Assembly (NCBI GenBank): GCA_018806985.1
Contig: JADANN010000400.1
Coordinates: 558,001 to 622,000 of the forward strand
Reading direction: 5' to 3'
Length of the DNA: 64,000 nucleotides
Source: Angiostrongylus vasorum
Lineage: Eukaryota; Nematoda; Chromadorea; Rhabditida; Metastrongylidae
Shown piece after piece: positions 34,500 to 45,718 of the stretch. Under the pieces are notes generated by a model. It saw only the letters and a program-made list of their open reading frames with translations. It was not told the origin of the DNA and did no database searches. The translations under genes and the position numbers were made by a program. The first letter of the stretch is position 1; each line of letters begins with the position of its first letter.

Positions 34500-35900
34500 A
34501 GTTGGTCGTGCTCAGGGGCACCTGTATGCTCGCGGAGTCCACCGTATAGTTAGTTCCTTTCGTCCACCTGTCATCTGTTTTTCTCATTATATTACCGACC
34601 CTTTTATGTGTCGCTATAGATAGATGTGTGTTCTCCCGGGTCTCGAAGATGAGGTAGATTTCGGAGGTCTGAGCTGCACAATAACCTAGTCGTTGTGAGT
34701 GCTAGTTTAATTTCAGAAGACATTATTCAAGTGCTCTCTGACTAGTGCGCAGTGTAATTGACGTGAATGATGTTTTGGCCTACGTCTATGCTGTATAACA
34801 GAGCGCTGTGGGGACTGTCAACTTTTAGGAGGCCCAAATAAGGTCCAAGCTGTTCTCTTTCCTTGTATAATTTCTCCCTTATGTTATTCTACGTTCATTG
34901 AACGCCTTAAGGTATACGTACGGAGTGATCTTTGCAATCAGAGAACCACCCAGTTTGATCTGGTCGCCTTCGCACCATTGTTTTTCCATGAGCTTTTTCC
35001 TTCCTTCGATTTATACGTAGTGCTATCTTTTTTTCCCGCTTCGTTGAGCTAATTGACCATCATTTCTGCTTCGTTGTTAGCTCTTGAGAAGATGACGATT
35101 TCGTAGGCGAAGCGAAGGTCTGGTAGGATTTTTTCCATCAATACGCATGCCTTCCTCATCCCAACCGAGTCATTTCATTATCCACTGTAACGGCACTAAA
35201 CGGCTTTGGCGATATTGTGTCGTCTTGTCGAACCCTTTTTTCATTGGGTATGGTAAGAGGTTGATGAAAAAGCTGCATTTTTTGTGGTGCAGTTCCGCTA
35301 ACAGTCAGCTAGTGCTTTTTTGTAAGATGGGTCTTCTCCATGATCGACGAGCACTGGCAGGATTGCATTCAATTGCAAGATTGCATTACATGAATGCTTT
35401 TTCGCAGTCCATAAAGATTAGGACAACGAAAAGACGGTGCTCCCGACAGAGTTCTACGACCCAGGACATGGTTTGGATGTAATCCATGCAGCAAAATCTT
35501 TTCCAGAATCCTAATTACTCAACTAGTTGTATCTCATACAAAATCTTCGACATGCGCAAAAGAATAATCATCGTGTGCAGCTTGTAGAGTGCACTCAAAA
35601 AACTAAATGGGATGATAGTTACGATGATTTCTTCGGTCAGCTTTCCTGTATGGGATGGCCGTGTGCGATCTCCTGCAGAGATCAAGGGCTCCCTTTTTCT
35701 CTTTGAAGATGGGATCATGTGAAGATCACGAAGATCGCATGCTTTGCGAGAAATACATGTGTTTTTTGACTTCTACCTCTGAGGAAGTGGGCTGTGATAT
35801 TATAAGGTCTTGAAGCTGTGCCTTTCTTCATACTTTCCATGGCAGCTAGACCTTCAACGAAAAGAATCCAGAGGGGGTTTACGGATAGGTCACAGGAAGT
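34500..35900 (-). pseudogene. RTE LINE copy 3, inverted, decayed reverse transcriptase
   Basis: On the minus strand the reverse transcriptase blocks run right to left: MESMKKGTASRPYNITAHFL (about 35,845), SALYKLHTM (35,575), MDYIQTMSWVVELCREH (35,485) and RFATKS-like at the ADD position (35,095). C-terminal sequence follows to 34,500, including the reverse of CGTCCACCTGTCATCTG. Many stops and shifts are present. It faces the two plus-strand copies. Confidence 0.78.
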
Positions 35901-36005
35901 CATTGTATAGGCCATATATGCATTCAGTTCACTTCTATCGATGCTTATGAAGTTGAATGCATAGCACATCCCTTTGGTATTGATCAATATCGAAGCTTTT
36001 TCCTT
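35890..36005 (+). repeat. SINE family A tail fragment
   Basis: CATATATGCATTCAGTTC, CTTATGAAGTTGAATGCATA, GCACATCCCTTTGGTATTGA and GAAGCTTTTTCC match the 3' part of family A. Confidence 0.6.
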
Positions 36006-36454
36006 TTTACAGTTGAGGGATTAGTAGAGTTCCAATCCTGCTCTCCTGCATGGCATAGCTATTGAATTCCGTACTGAGACAAGAGACAGAGTTGAAAGCC
36101 TGTTAGCTAATCCCCATTTAACCACTCCCCCCTCCTCGCATCCGCTCCCTCGACCATGCATTGCACTCATCTTCGGCGTCAACTGTGTTATAAAACCCGT
36201 CAAGTTCATTTGGAGTTATTTGGAGCGAACAGAATTGCTCTCACTGGCATTAGATCAATGTATCGTAGGACTCGCTTTTTTAATTTAAATAAAATCATAG
36301 GAATGCGTAGATCTTTACCTACACGATAGAAATTTTCTTGCTTTTCCACGATGAATTCCTGACTTTGTAAACAATATGTTCTACAAAAAACTGTATACAA
36401 TGTTTAGTTTTTATTTGCCGACTACTAGAATTTTTTCACGGCATGGTATTATGC
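36006..36454. other. Intergenic DNA, nothing recognised
   Basis: No gene or repeat signature that I can support. Confidence 0.4.
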
Positions 36455-36832
36455 GCAGTAGAACCAGAACGGTGCTGAGATATTTGCAAAGCTCCGGTCC
36501 GCACGTGTCTGCGGTGGGAAAGGAACGCGCGATCACCCTTTCCTGGACTCTAACCTCTAACTCGTTCACTACCACAGTACTCAGCTCTCTCGTTCCGCCT
36601 GTCAAAATAAAAAAATAAACATTGTGATTTCAACTACAGCCTCAGCTTAGCTGGGTCCAGTGCCGATGTGGGCTCCCCAGATCAATCCCGTTTACGAGAG
36701 ATTGCGAAATGCAGGACCCACATGGTGTGGTGATGAACGCGTTAGCCCCCCAAAAAGGCTAGCAGCGCGTTCGTTCCTCACAGCAGACACTTGCGCGCCG
36801 GAGTTTTGCAAATATCTCAGCATCGTTCAGAC
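36455..36832. repeat. Fold-back family C element, copy 3
   Basis: Inverted arms at about 36,470-36,531 and 36,763-36,826 contain GCTGAGATATTTGCAAAG and its reverse. The centre has GATTTCAACTACAGCCTCAG and CACATGGTGTGGTGATGAAC, as in the copy at 20.5-21.0 kb. The arms here are imperfect, so this copy is older. Confidence 0.72.
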
Positions 36833-39800
36833 TATATATAATCTTAATCTTCTTGTTCTTGTTGCAATACCAATTCGGTCCCAAACGTTTTGGGTTTCCT
36901 TGCAAAATTTGCCTCATATTTACAAAGTTTTATGAAAGATAGGCACTTGAATTCAAAATTAGGAAAATATGTGGGCGTTTTGGTCCAATTAATACAAAAT
37001 TGCGTTCGTTTCCAATATATGAGACAATGTCCTTTCTCCGACTTTTTTTTGAAAGCTTTTTTCTGGCTTAAAGTAAACAAACTTTTGTTTGAAGTTTCTC
37101 GCTTGAACAGTTTGGTAAATGCTCGTTCTCTGTCAATGCTCTTTGATTCACATGAGATTAAATAACAAGCGAAAGGGAAATGTTATACGGATGGGTGGCT
37201 GGACAAACTTCTACTTTTGCGGAAAAAATTCCGCTCGTCGGTGTTCATTAGTCTTTTTTTCCCAAATGTTCTTCTACAGTAGTCGAGTTTAACACGTGAC
37301 TTTGTAGTGCCCGATTTTCGGAAGCTATCCGAAAATTTTCAGTAACCATTGTATTGAAGAAGCTGAAGGCTTCACCTTGTTGAAGAGACTTTGATCTATC
37401 GATCCGTAGGTGAAAACATTAATATTGTATATACTGAATTAGTAAAAATTTATTCCAGAAAAAATAGAAGGCGAAATCTCAGTTTTTTGAGTTTTTTAAC
37501 TCTGACGCATAGTAGTCCTCTTATCCTGGCTGTTCAAATCCTCTGAAAAAAATACCTGGAAAAACACGTTTAACAGGCTCCAAAAATTCAAGACTTTGTC
37601 AATGCGGAATGAAAAATATGGCAACTCATTGGCCAAAGAGCATAGAACTTACTTTTTATTTCAATTATTGGAATTCACTTTAAGCTGAGATAAATATATT
37701 TGAATTTTAAAGGCGCGCACGAGATCATTTCTGGACAAATGCGGGTCATATATGACTCATCGTGTGCGTATGTTAGCTTCGATGAGGCCTATGAAACTTT
37801 TAAAATGCTTTTAAAGTTTTATAAATTTTCAGGAATCCGTCTTTGTAGATTAAAAGTAGTCATCAAAAGTTATAGACGTTTTCATTATGATTGCAGTTGC
37901 AGCAAGAGTTTGGATCATTTGGTCTGGCGAAGCCGTTGATTGCCTTTCTGACTGCCTGTTGATAGTGTAAAGTTTTTCGTGAAGAATCTCCGTCCAGATA
38001 TTTTAAAAGCAAAAATCCTTTGATGAGAAGTATAGTAAGCAAAGCAAGTAAAGCTTAATCATGCAATTTTAGTTGTTTAGCTTTTCGGTAACCACCCACG
38101 AGAAATGGGTTGTGAGCTTTGACAAGCAGCACAGTCGGCTTGTTTCCACTGAGTGGTACAGAGCGTCTTTGTTTTCAACGAACCCGCTTTGTTTTGCTTT
38201 AGTTTTGTTGCAGTGCATTTCTGACAGCTTCACACATATTTGAAAGGTTCTAGTGCATAACACTGCCAATCAACCGCCATTCTATCTATAGAACTTAGTG
38301 CACAAATTTGTCCTAGTCATACGTTTTCAGTTTCCGTCACCATTCACTCAGATGAGTGTCCTCCGTTGTTATCCGGTATCCGTTTTTCTTCGCAAGTGAT
38401 AACTCGATTCAAAAACGAGCCTCTATTATTGTCAAATATATAACTTTGGAATTTCTAAGACCAATAGTTTCTAGATGTTAGTGAAATGTTGTGGAATACA
38501 CTGAGTGAGATTTCTGACTTACCTCACCAGCTTTCATTTCCATTCCAGCTAGCTAACAGTTCGTACTAAGTCTGATTCTGCCAATGCATTAAATTTTTTC
38601 TGCATCGTCGGACTTCTAAGAGTTTTATTTGAGATTCCATCTTCAGATGAAAGCTTATAAACCAGTACCGAATGGTTCACTCGTTAACAAAGCTGTTCCT
38701 AAGTACGGCATGAATGATCTTAACAGCTATTGCAGCAGCACCTTTGTATCCCACGAAAGAGTTGTCGCATTAAATGATAGTAAAAAAAAACTTGAAATAA
38801 CTGCATATGAAGCCAGTAAATTAAATAAATACGGGACAGAGAATTTTTTAAAACGCTTTGAATTAAGTGATTTTACCTACTATATCGTGGTCAATCAATG
38901 CCTGGACTGAATCGCTGCCGTCGTAGAAGATCCATACTCGCAGGGTAGCAAATCTCCCTTTGATCAACAACAATAGTCAGCATGTATTGTGATCAAGATA
39001 TAGGAACTCTTCAGTACAGATTACTCGGTATTCCAGGGTGAATCACTTCGACCAGTATTTGCAATATTCATGAAGAGAAGTAAAAAAATCTTCAATTGAC
39101 AGCTCAGTTCACAAGGAAATCCCAAGACCTTTGTGGATGAAGGATCTGAAGAAACGAATCGAAAAGAGGAAGCACTGAGATCCACACATTACGCGATTTG
39201 GCCACTTGTAAAGTAAGAAGAAGTAGGTTCTCAGCGAATTATATTGTCCTCAATCTGATGATCAGCTAATCGAAGGAATTGTTGTCATAGGGGAGAAATC
39301 CGTGTCAAAAGTTTGCATGCTCGATGTTAATGAGGAATGAACACAACAATGATCAAAATATGGTCCAACCTACACCTATCCTTTCACTTCTTTGGATGGA
39401 CCGTTGGATTAAGGCGAAGCGAATGGAGGAAATAATGCTGCCATCACGTCATTTGAAGACGTGCCGTCAAAGTCTCTAATTAAGCATATGCAATAGCAGA
39501 TTCTAAAAACATCTTTTGGGAAGTAAAACCACAAGGACGCTGAAACATGACCGAAACCATATGTAGGCTTCGAAACTGCGATTAATTTTGCAAGAGGTTC
39601 ATGTGATATTCACCAGACCAACGAAAGCCCTTATTTTGTCATTCTTTCAATCGTACCTTCCCATGAAAAAAAGGCTAGCAAGTAAAAAAAAGTTAAGATA
39701 TCTTATGACAATTTAAGTTTAAGTAAGAATTATGTGCCTAACATAGAAACATAAAACCCTAGTGTTCCAATAGTGTTGGATCCTTTCCGAATCAACCTTG

Positions 39801-40004
39801 AAGGTTTTTCGTGCCTTGAATTTGACCTTGTTATTGAATTAACTGTCTTAAGCGTTTCTTAGTTCTTTTTTTAGGTCTGGTTTTTCTTCAGGTCTTTCGA
39901 CACATTCGGATAAATCTCCTCTAGGTCTGTGTTAAACTGAGAGTAGAAAAGGCTCTCAAAGAGAGTAGGCATTTCTCAACAGTAGATAGTTGAAGCTCTT
40001 AACG
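36833..40004. other. Gene-poor stretch, one unassigned open frame
   Basis: The plus frame at 38,629-38,910 (93 codons, containing NGSLVNKAVPKYGMNDL) has a protein-like composition but no family I know, and no neighbouring exon. A degenerate match to the RTE 5' region may lie near 38,945-38,970. Otherwise nothing. Confidence 0.35.
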
Positions 40005-40370
40005 GTTTACCGCCTCATCGTGGCTGGGAGGTGTTCCTGGATTTCGAGCTGCGATGTACAGCAAGGGGATTCATCCACCAAGCAAGGTCTCCTAAGCTGA
40101 GAAGTCCAACATTTCCATCAGGAAGCCTAGCTAAGAGTAAACCAATACCAGGATCCACTACCGTCCTAATATCAAAGTCAGATTCTGGCAAATCTCCCTC
40201 TGATCCACCAGGGCTGCGACAGCCTGTGGTGGTGAAGACATGGGGCAGGCTATGGCCAGGCTGACCTCGGGATTCCAGGGAACACATTGGCTAAAACAAG
40301 TAAGCTCCGAAAAAATGTAGAATATACTGTGATCCGCACAACCTGGGACTGACCGTCCAAGTTAGTAAAA
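40005..40370 (+). mobile_element. Short internally deleted RTE derivative, copy 2
   Basis: 5' part CGTGGCTGGGAGGTGTTCCT, middle CCACTACCGTCCTAATATCA, and AAATCTCCCTCTGATCCACC plus GGTGAAGACATGG as at the 5' end of the full LINE (25,290). The 3' end is CCGCACAACCTGGGACTGA followed by CCGTCCAAGTTAGTAA. Of the three copies it is the clearest for joining LINE 5' and 3' ends. Confidence 0.72.
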
Positions 40371-41974
40371 TAGTTGAAACGTTGTACTTTGATAGTTTTC
40401 AATGAAGATCAGTACATTCCAAATTTGCTTAAATACCTACCTGATATTTTTAATACAGAGTTCTTAACATGAACAAAAGTGGAGTTTTTTGAGAAAATCA
40501 GTGCAATATTCTCAATGTTTCAATGGTGATTTTTCTGATATTTTCATGGAGATCTCGTATTTCTGTGAGTTTCACGTTACTTTGTTGTTTCCGCTTTGTT
40601 ATTGAACTTAGTCATGCTTTTTTTCATATGTTCATTCTTTTTTAAATTCTACTGATTAAACTGTTACTGCCACTCGATTATTCACGGTATCGAACGGGTT
40701 GTAGGTGACACAGACGTAGCACAGGACAAAAAAACAGAGCGAAGACGAATTCTTTTTTTTAGTATGAATCGCAGTGAGTGCCTCACCGTTCCCTTGTTCT
40801 GGAACTCGGTACTCTTTCCAAAATACGAGTAGCAGGCTATAGTTTCCTACACTTAAAGGTTAAAGGGCGTGATTTACAATACTAGGAAATGCACGCACCT
40901 TCGACCACATCAACATAGACATATAACGGACTCCAAGTCGCTCAGTTCTGTGGTACCTCACTTGTTTTCGATTTTTTTCCCTTCGCTTTTGTAATTTTCT
41001 CGTTAGCGCACATGTGTGTTTGTCAATGTTTTTAATTAGTTAATTACAGTAAACTTGTTAACATCTCTTCAAATATCTATCAATTCCAACTGTACGTCAT
41101 CACCTGAAGTACAATAAAATCTCGTTGTGAAACTATCTTTCGGCTATATGTAGTTGCAATATTGTTTCACTTCTGTCATTTCTAACTCTAACTAACTTCT
41201 AATGATCGTTTGACTCGTCTGATAGCCCACGAAATTCCGTACATCGCTGTTGCACTGTTGCACACCAGAACTGAGCAATCCCTCGTTGGAAGAACACGAA
41301 CACCATCACACTTTTCAAATGAAGCCCATTACTTCTTATTCTTATTGCTGTTGGACTTATGATACCCAGGAATAAACTATTGGAGTCTCCAAGAGTAAGT
41401 GTTGTCTTAGATTGTTGGTGGCGATCACACACCCCTTCTAGTGCTCTTCCCAATCAGAGGGTTGAAAACTTTTGGTCATATCGACGTGCGGAAAAAAATC
41501 CGCGCACATGGAAGGACTCATGTGTACATCTGCATGGCCACATGAATATTTCTATTTGCATCGGAATATGAAATTCAATCAAACGCAGCACATAGAGAGA
41601 ATGAAGGTAAAAAATAACAACGACGTTTTCGATGTTAACCAATTACATTAACATTAGGGTATAGGGGTTCTTAGGTGGTGAGCCTGTATCTACCCTTTAT
41701 ACTGAATTAGGAATTTAGTGCTCCATTTTACACAATTCAGTATTTTATCCTTCGCAAGCAACTCTTTTGCCACGCACTTAGTGGGAAAGAAAAAGAGGGG
41801 TTCATAGGAAATTAAGCGAAATAAGATATTCACTCATGTAGGTCCCTCTCAATTGATCATTTAATAATTTCCTCATTTTAAGCCAACGCCAAAACAGCTG
41901 ACACTTGCTTGTAATAGGTAACTTCGGAGAACTTACATTGAAATATGAACGACATCCACAAAGTCCCCAAAATG
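40371..41974. other. Intergenic DNA, nothing recognised
   Basis: Open frames at 41,199-41,453 (minus) and 41,359-41,571 (plus) overlap each other and lack recognisable domains. Confidence 0.4.
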
Positions 41975-42190
41975 CTAACAAAACCAGGAGCCTTAGTCGA
42001 GCTTCGAACCCGCGATTACTCTAATCGGGGTCTCATATGGTATCCACCAACGCAACCGAGACAATTGCTTTGCCTTCCTTTCCGTATTTTTTACTCTGTC
42101 GGTGCTCTTATCAATCGCCCTGAACGGGATAATCTGAGGAGCACTAGTCGCCGTTTAACTGAAGTTGCAATGGAAATCATAATGTTGTAA
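41975..42190 (-). repeat. tRNA-like SINE copy (family C-related)
   Basis: Minus strand has GCGGGTTCGAAGCTCG (B-box-like). Plus strand shows AACCCGCGATTACTC and a TTGCAATGGAAATCATAATG end. A related copy is at 61,245-61,432 (AACCCACGATTACGC). It accounts for the 81-codon ORF here. Confidence 0.55.
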
Positions 42191-42990
42191 CGCAGTTAGC
42201 ATAAACAGGTAGTACATCAAAATGTGTTTTTTTTTCGGCTGAAAATTGCCCTTTTTCGTATTCTTCGTCGAATTTAGCCTTTTAATTGGGTTTGACTTGA
42301 AAGCTCATCACCACAGTAGTGAACTGGAGGTGATAAGGAAATCCTTTAATAATGAAATAGTGACCACCCACATATCGTCGTGGTAGACAAGTCAAATTAG
42401 TATTTTTATTGTTAACGTATTCGAAAATCGTCTCACATAACAGGTGTGCACATAGTTGTCGACTCAATTCCTCTGAGCGATCTCATTTCAAAACTCTGTT
42501 CCTAAAGGAATTATCATCTTATCATCCCTGTATAATTCTTGAACCCGCCTTAAAGTTAATCTGAAATACTTCGTCATGTCCATGTGATAGCTTTTATGAT
42601 AATGACTGAGCTTAACCACTAGAATGACAAACAACGGCTATAGCACTTTTTTCGAGCAACGCAGCTTTACTGTTGTTGTTTTTTCTGGATTTCCTCTTTC
42701 ATTTAGTTGTAGCTAGAAACTTGAATCATTCTTGAAGTCATGCGCTATCCTTCACATGTGGTTGCCATTCTTCATTAACCGCTCTTCGACAGATCCAATT
42801 TCCGTTAAGAGCTTACTTCTTGCTTCAACTTACTTCTTGAGTTGACAAACGGAAATTAAGAGAGAAGGACGTTAAACTGAGCGCGCGGAAAGCATGGAAA
42901 TTAATGGCACTTCGAAATTACTCAGCATGAGAAAAAAATTACTGAAAATAGCGTTTGCTAGTATCAACTGGTCATCACGTTATTTGGATA
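42191..42990. other. Region upstream of unc-80, nothing recognised
   Basis: AT-rich sequence with no supported gene or repeat copy. Confidence 0.4.
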
Positions 42991-43176
42991 TTTTAATTTC
43001 ACGCCGCCAGCGATCGATGCAGGACCAGTTGCTCCGCCTCCGCGTGCTGTTGTTCTCCCGCTTCGGGTGTCCCGCCCATTCAAATATTCCCACGCGATGT
43101 TAATCGTCTGCTGACCTCTCGTGTGCCAATCTGTTCGACGTAGTACTTCATCGTCATGCACGTTCGTTACTTACAG
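42991..43176 (+). promoter_or_regulatory. GC-rich 5' region of unc-80 with a likely trans-splice acceptor
   Basis: From 42,995 to about 43,150 the sequence is distinctly GC-richer (CCGCCTCCGCGTGCTG). It then ends in CGTTACTTACAG (acceptor AG at 43,175-43,176), 33 bases before ATG 43,210. In nematodes such a site could receive a spliced leader. This would make 43,210 the first usable start. The acceptor is seen; trans-splicing is inference. Confidence 0.4.
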
Positions 43177-43209
43177 CATCAACATCAAGGCACTGTACAG
43201 TTGTTACTC

Positions 43210-43253
43210 ATGCCGTTAAGCACGGCCGCGAGTTCCATCAAAAGTACGAAATG
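43210..43253 (+). CDS. unc-80: unc-80 exon 1
   Basis: Starts at ATG 43,210 (MPLSTAASSIKSTK), ends in phase 2 at a GTGAGT donor. An in-frame ATG at 43,156 would add 18 residues (begins MHVRYLQHQH), but it lies upstream of the likely trans-splice acceptor. The exon is unconserved and was found because its phase fits exon 2. Confidence 0.6.
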
Positions 43254-45624
43254 GTGAGTAAAAAGGGTAAGCATATTTAGGAGACTTGAATATCATTAGG
43301 TATCAGAATACAAAGGATTGAAGAAATATATCCTTTACGAAAGCACTCACTGCTATTTCAAAACGCGAAGATTATTTGCGAAATTAATAGATCTGGAGAC
43401 AGGTGTATTTGGCCCAATAGTGGGCTCTACACAACACCATAGTTACCCATAATCCACCACTAGCTTGCCAAATTTGTGGGGCTGTTTGGTGAAAGGCAGT
43501 AGATCAGGTATGGTCTAGAACTCCCACTGCTACTTCTACTCAAGAAGATTTCTTGCGCTTTTGCCACTTTTCTGCTGTTATTACCTCCATTTTCGTTCGT
43601 TTTTCAGTTGCGATCAGGTCCGCTTACTCTGGCGTCTTTAAGCAGCCACTAACCTCAAAGGGCTTCTATCCAATTCGGAGGAAGTTTAATGGGATATTAT
43701 GAGCGCGTTATTCATAGTAGTTTAGCTGTTTATGGTCGAAAAATGAAGTTAACTGAGCTAAATTAACTACGCGCAATATCTGAAAAAGCGGCGATAGCTA
43801 ATAGAAATACGGCTGGATGCTTTCGCGCAGCGCAGAAAACTCACGGGCGCTCGATTCTCGGGACCAATATTTCTTACTATGTTGAAGGAAAACTTTCAAG
43901 ACGTTGTACTAAGAGATTCGCAGTATGGCGGAGTATCAGTGGTTTTATTTAGTTGCAAAGAGTCTTTGTTCATAACCGGGGCAACAGCGTGCAGCGTGGC
44001 CGATTTGAGAGGCCGCTGATGAGATTGACAAAGAGTTGAATTCAGGGATAAGGAAGAATGTTCTCTCTCTCTCTCTTTAGGGTAGATAACAATGACGAGT
44101 CCGATTGCGAAGCAGTGCCTTTGCCGATACAGACATTTCTATGGCGTCAAACAAAGTAAGTTTTGTGGGGTTCAATGACTACTGGATCTTATAAGCTTTG
44201 ACTATGACTAGTACTAGACTAAAACTAGCTTTCGCCGATGTTTTTCTAGTAAGCTTGCACTAAAGTAGCAGCTTCTATTTCTGGTTTTATTCAACCTTGC
44301 TTTCCCACATATAACGTTGGGAAGGAAATTTGGATATCCGGATAAATTATAGCACACTATTCTATTTGTACAACTTACACTAGATTTTTTTATTACACAC
44401 CCATTCTTTATGCATTATATTCAGCTTTTTAATCGTTTTCACAGCTACCATTCCCAAAATCAATTTTTTTAGCTCACATACTTGTAAGAGAAGTCGTAGT
44501 TCAAATATGTTATCTCATCATTTTGTGTTTTATCCATAGTTTCCCGAAAGAGTGACTCCTGTCAAGGATTTGTAGCAAAAACATGGGTAATTAAAGGTTA
44601 CAACGTAGTTGTTCAACTTATGATGGACCAATTCGTCTTTCTTCATCGAGAAAATTTCATACACTTTTTTTTGCTTTCATCTTACTTTTTTAGTGCTTTC
44701 ATAGTATGAAAGAAAATCACTCATTATAAGTGACGCATTTTTCAGTCCGTTTCTGGGAGCGAAGATCGGAAAACTTCATGAAGCGTCGTGTGTGGTGAGT
44801 GCCTTTCATTCATTTTCACTCATTCAACATCGCTACTCATCTCACGCAATGATCAGAATGTCCTTCACTGTCACTTCATCTTTCTTAATGACAACTTTCA
44901 AAGATAATCTGTCTTTGATTTTTTGTTCAACAACTATTTGTTCGACGTTTTTTTTCCTATTTGTTGTTAAAAGCCACTTCCACTGAAACCAAGCATTCGA
45001 GGAAATTTCGTAAACTTTTTGCAAAGGTTTTCTACCATACCCTTTAAGTCTATCAAGAAAACTTTTTTCTGATATTACATATTCTATTTTCAATGGAGTT
45101 TGTGACGAAGGAAAGAAGGTTTCATAGCTTACAAAAAACACTAGTTGATGTGGTGATGACCACAGAGGAAGGGATATTTAATAGCTTGAAAAACTCGCGT
45201 TAATCATAGTTTTCTCATTTCTTTCTTTTTTTAATTCAGCGTATAAAATCTATCTGGAAGCGCTAGGTCTACTAATTATTCATAACTGTGTTATCCTGAA
45301 AACATCGCCGCTGCCGGCTGAGTGTAATCCAGGCTTTCGCCTGAGAAAGGAGAGTTGCATAATTAGAGGCGCATAAATCGGGCAAGAAATCGCACTAGTC
45401 GCTGACAACTTCTGCCGCTAGGCAGCGCCGACAGAATGACTCCAGCATAACTTAAGCCAACGTGGTCCAGTTAAAGACAAGAAGATGCTTTGTTTTTTGC
45501 AGTAACAAAATTGATGAAAGTCTCAGTCAGCAAGCACACGTTGAGTTTGCCTCTTATTCCTTGGAAATCCTAGCTATGATCATCGGTTCCCGCCTGTAAT
45601 CCTTCCTTACTGAACGACACAGAT

Positions 45625-45679
<55 letters not shown>

Positions 45680-45682
45680 TGT

Positions 45683-45718
<36 letters not shown>

